Shown piece by piece: positions 63,184 to 64,000 of a DNA stretch of 64,000 nt. The stretch spans positions 1 to 64,000 of IMG/VR virus record IMGVR_UViG_3300044825_001895. One strand, given 5' to 3'. A program made the translations under genes and the position numbers. Source of the stretch: a virus. The first letter of the stretch is position 1, and every line of letters starts with the position of its first letter. A model generated the notes under the pieces. It was given only the letters and a program-made list of their open reading frames with translations, did not search any database and had not been told where the DNA came from.

Positions 63184-63257
63184 AGTTGACTGCAATCTCT
63201 ACAGGTTGGAGAGGAGAAATCCTCTCCTTTGTATTATAAATATTAATGCAGTCAACT
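63184..63257 (+). repeat. 11-base inverted repeat enclosing a terminator and a late promoter
   Basis: AGTTGACTGCA (63184-63194) and TGCAGTCAACT (63247-63257) are perfect complements. Between them are the terminator GGAGAGGA-GAAA-TCCTCTCC (63206-63225) and the late core TATAAATAT (63235-63243). Confidence 0.8.
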
Positions 63258-63270
63258 AAAGAGCAGAGTT

Positions 63271-64000
63271 ATGTATTCTCCAAGAATATACACATATAAG
63301 ATTACCTTTGAAGAAGTTCCTTATTACTATTATGGTAGTAAGAAAGAAAAGTATTTTGATGAAGAGTATTGGGGTTCTCCTATAACAAACAAATGGTGTT
63401 GGGAACTTTATACTCCAAAGAAGCAGATACTAGAAATATTTGATTATACTGATGAAGGATATATAAAAGCACAAGAAGTTGAAAAAAGATTAATTAGACC
63501 AGTTCTCAATGACTTTTGGTGTTTGAATGAAAATGTTGGTGGAATAATTTCAATAAGACTATGTAAGGAAGGTGGTAAAAAGGGTTATGAGCAAGGTATT
63601 TTAAAGTCAAAACATTTGTTAAGTGATTATGGGAAAAAAGGTGGAAAAATCGCAGGAGAAAAGAACAAACAAAATAAAATAGGAATATGTGGATTAAGTT
63701 ATGAGGAAAGGTCTTCTTACGGAAAAAAGTTAAAAGAAAATAAGATAGGAATTCATAATTTATCTTCAAAAGAATTATCAAGTGCAGGAAAAAAAGGATA
63801 TAAAAACGGTTTAAGTAAATTGAGTAAAGAAGAGAGAATAGAGAAAATAAAAAAAGCACATTTGAAAAATCATAAGTTTATATTTACTTTAATATCTCCT
63901 ACTAGTGAAGTCATTGAAACAATATATTTGTCGGATATTTGTAAAAAATTTAATTTAGACAGAGATTGTATGTGCAGAGTTTCTAGAGGAGAAAGACCTC
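63271..64000 (+). CDS. GIY-YIG-like homing endonuclease (partial)
   Basis: An open frame of 243 codons runs off the right edge. YTYKITFEEVPYYYYGSKKE at residues 7-26 and EEYWGSPITNKWCW recall the SegE-like GIY-YIG group. Repeats GKKGGKIAGEKN, GKKLKENKIG and GKKGYKNGLSKLS are tandem basic modules; the tail (SPTSEVIETIYLSDICKKFN) is an IENR1-type DNA-binding end. Very AT-rich with a late promoter upstream. Confidence 0.75.
   Translation, partial: MYSPRIYTYKITFEEVPYYYYGSKKEKYFDEEYWGSPITNKWCWELYTPKKQILEIFDYTDEGYIKAQEVEKRLIRPVLNDFWCLNENVGGIISIRLCKEGGKKGYEQGILKSKHLLSDYGKKGGKIAGEKNKQNKIGICGLSYEERSSYGKKLKENKIGIHNLSSKELSSAGKKGYKNGLSKLSKEERIEKIKKAHLKNHKFIFTLISPTSEVIETIYLSDICKKFNLDRDCMCRVSRGERP

Noticed and set aside
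1-64000. Integrase, attachment site, insertion sequence or CRISPR array
   Set aside because: None seen: no recombinase or transposase motif, no terminal inverted repeats with target duplications, no spaced direct-repeat array. The tRNAs are phage tRNAs, not an integration scar.

Overview
The window reads as part of the genome of a T4-like cyanophage (a myovirus of marine picocyanobacteria). Photosystem II genes (psbA, psbD), two high-light-inducible proteins, petF, cp12, gnd, speD, pstS, phoH, thyX and nrdAB lie beside clear T4 orthologues: gp32, gp33, gp59, gp4, gp53, gp48, gp26 and gp51. Small intergenic gaps, ATGA/TAATG start-stop overlaps, sigma70-type early promoters (TTGACA-N17-TATAAT) and T4-type late promoters (TATAAATA) run through the whole window. 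The host is probably a marine Synechococcus or Prochlorococcus; the sequence alone does not decide which.

Layout. 1-3.6 kb: end of nrdA, nrdB, small ORFs, a GIY-YIG endonuclease and an RlpA-like secreted protein. 3.6-6.4 kb: a dense RNA island with about 19 canonical tRNAs, several tRNA-like elements without a normal anticodon arm, a circularly permuted two-piece tmRNA and a chain of hairpins that may be another RNA. 6.4-10.4 kb: a Dps-like ferritin, gnd, small membrane proteins, more tRNAs and an orphan Phd/YefM-type antitoxin. 11.1-22.7 kb: a long translationally coupled operon for sugar-nucleotide synthesis, glycosyl transfer and methylation. It contains a GDP-mannose 3,5-epimerase, a split transketolase, a split heptose kinase/nucleotidyltransferase and a HAD phosphatase. 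22.7-26.2 kb: a cyanobacterial SLH-porin and pstS, the latter with Pho-box-like repeats. 26.2-39.8 kb: the photosynthesis and small-gene region, including hli, petF, peroxiredoxin, an endolysin locus, psbA, psbD, glutaredoxin, speD, a glutamine-riboswitch-like RNA and thyX. 39.8-43.7 kb: phoH, an exonuclease, gp33, gp59 and gp32. 43.7-61.4 kb: baseplate and tail genes with cp12 embedded. 61.4-64 kb: small genes, two tRNAs and two more endonucleases.

How it works together. Early promoters serve takeover and metabolic genes: photosynthetic electron flow is kept up, carbon is diverted (gnd, cp12, transketolase) and nucleotides are made (nrdAB, thyX). gp33, the replication proteins and late promoters then hand over to the tail genes. 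Nine homing-type endonucleases (one lacking its nuclease domain, one cut by the window end) have invaded the region.

Most notable observations: (1) a phage-encoded permuted two-piece tmRNA whose tag ends ALV instead of the usual AA; (2) five compact modules in which a terminator hairpin supplies the -35 box of the next promoter; (3) homing-endonuclease genes whose start codons can pair with sequence at their own late promoter; (4) a possible -1 frameshift joining a C39-like peptidase to a GH24 lysozyme; (5) remnants of a second, diverged psbD on both sides of the intact copy.
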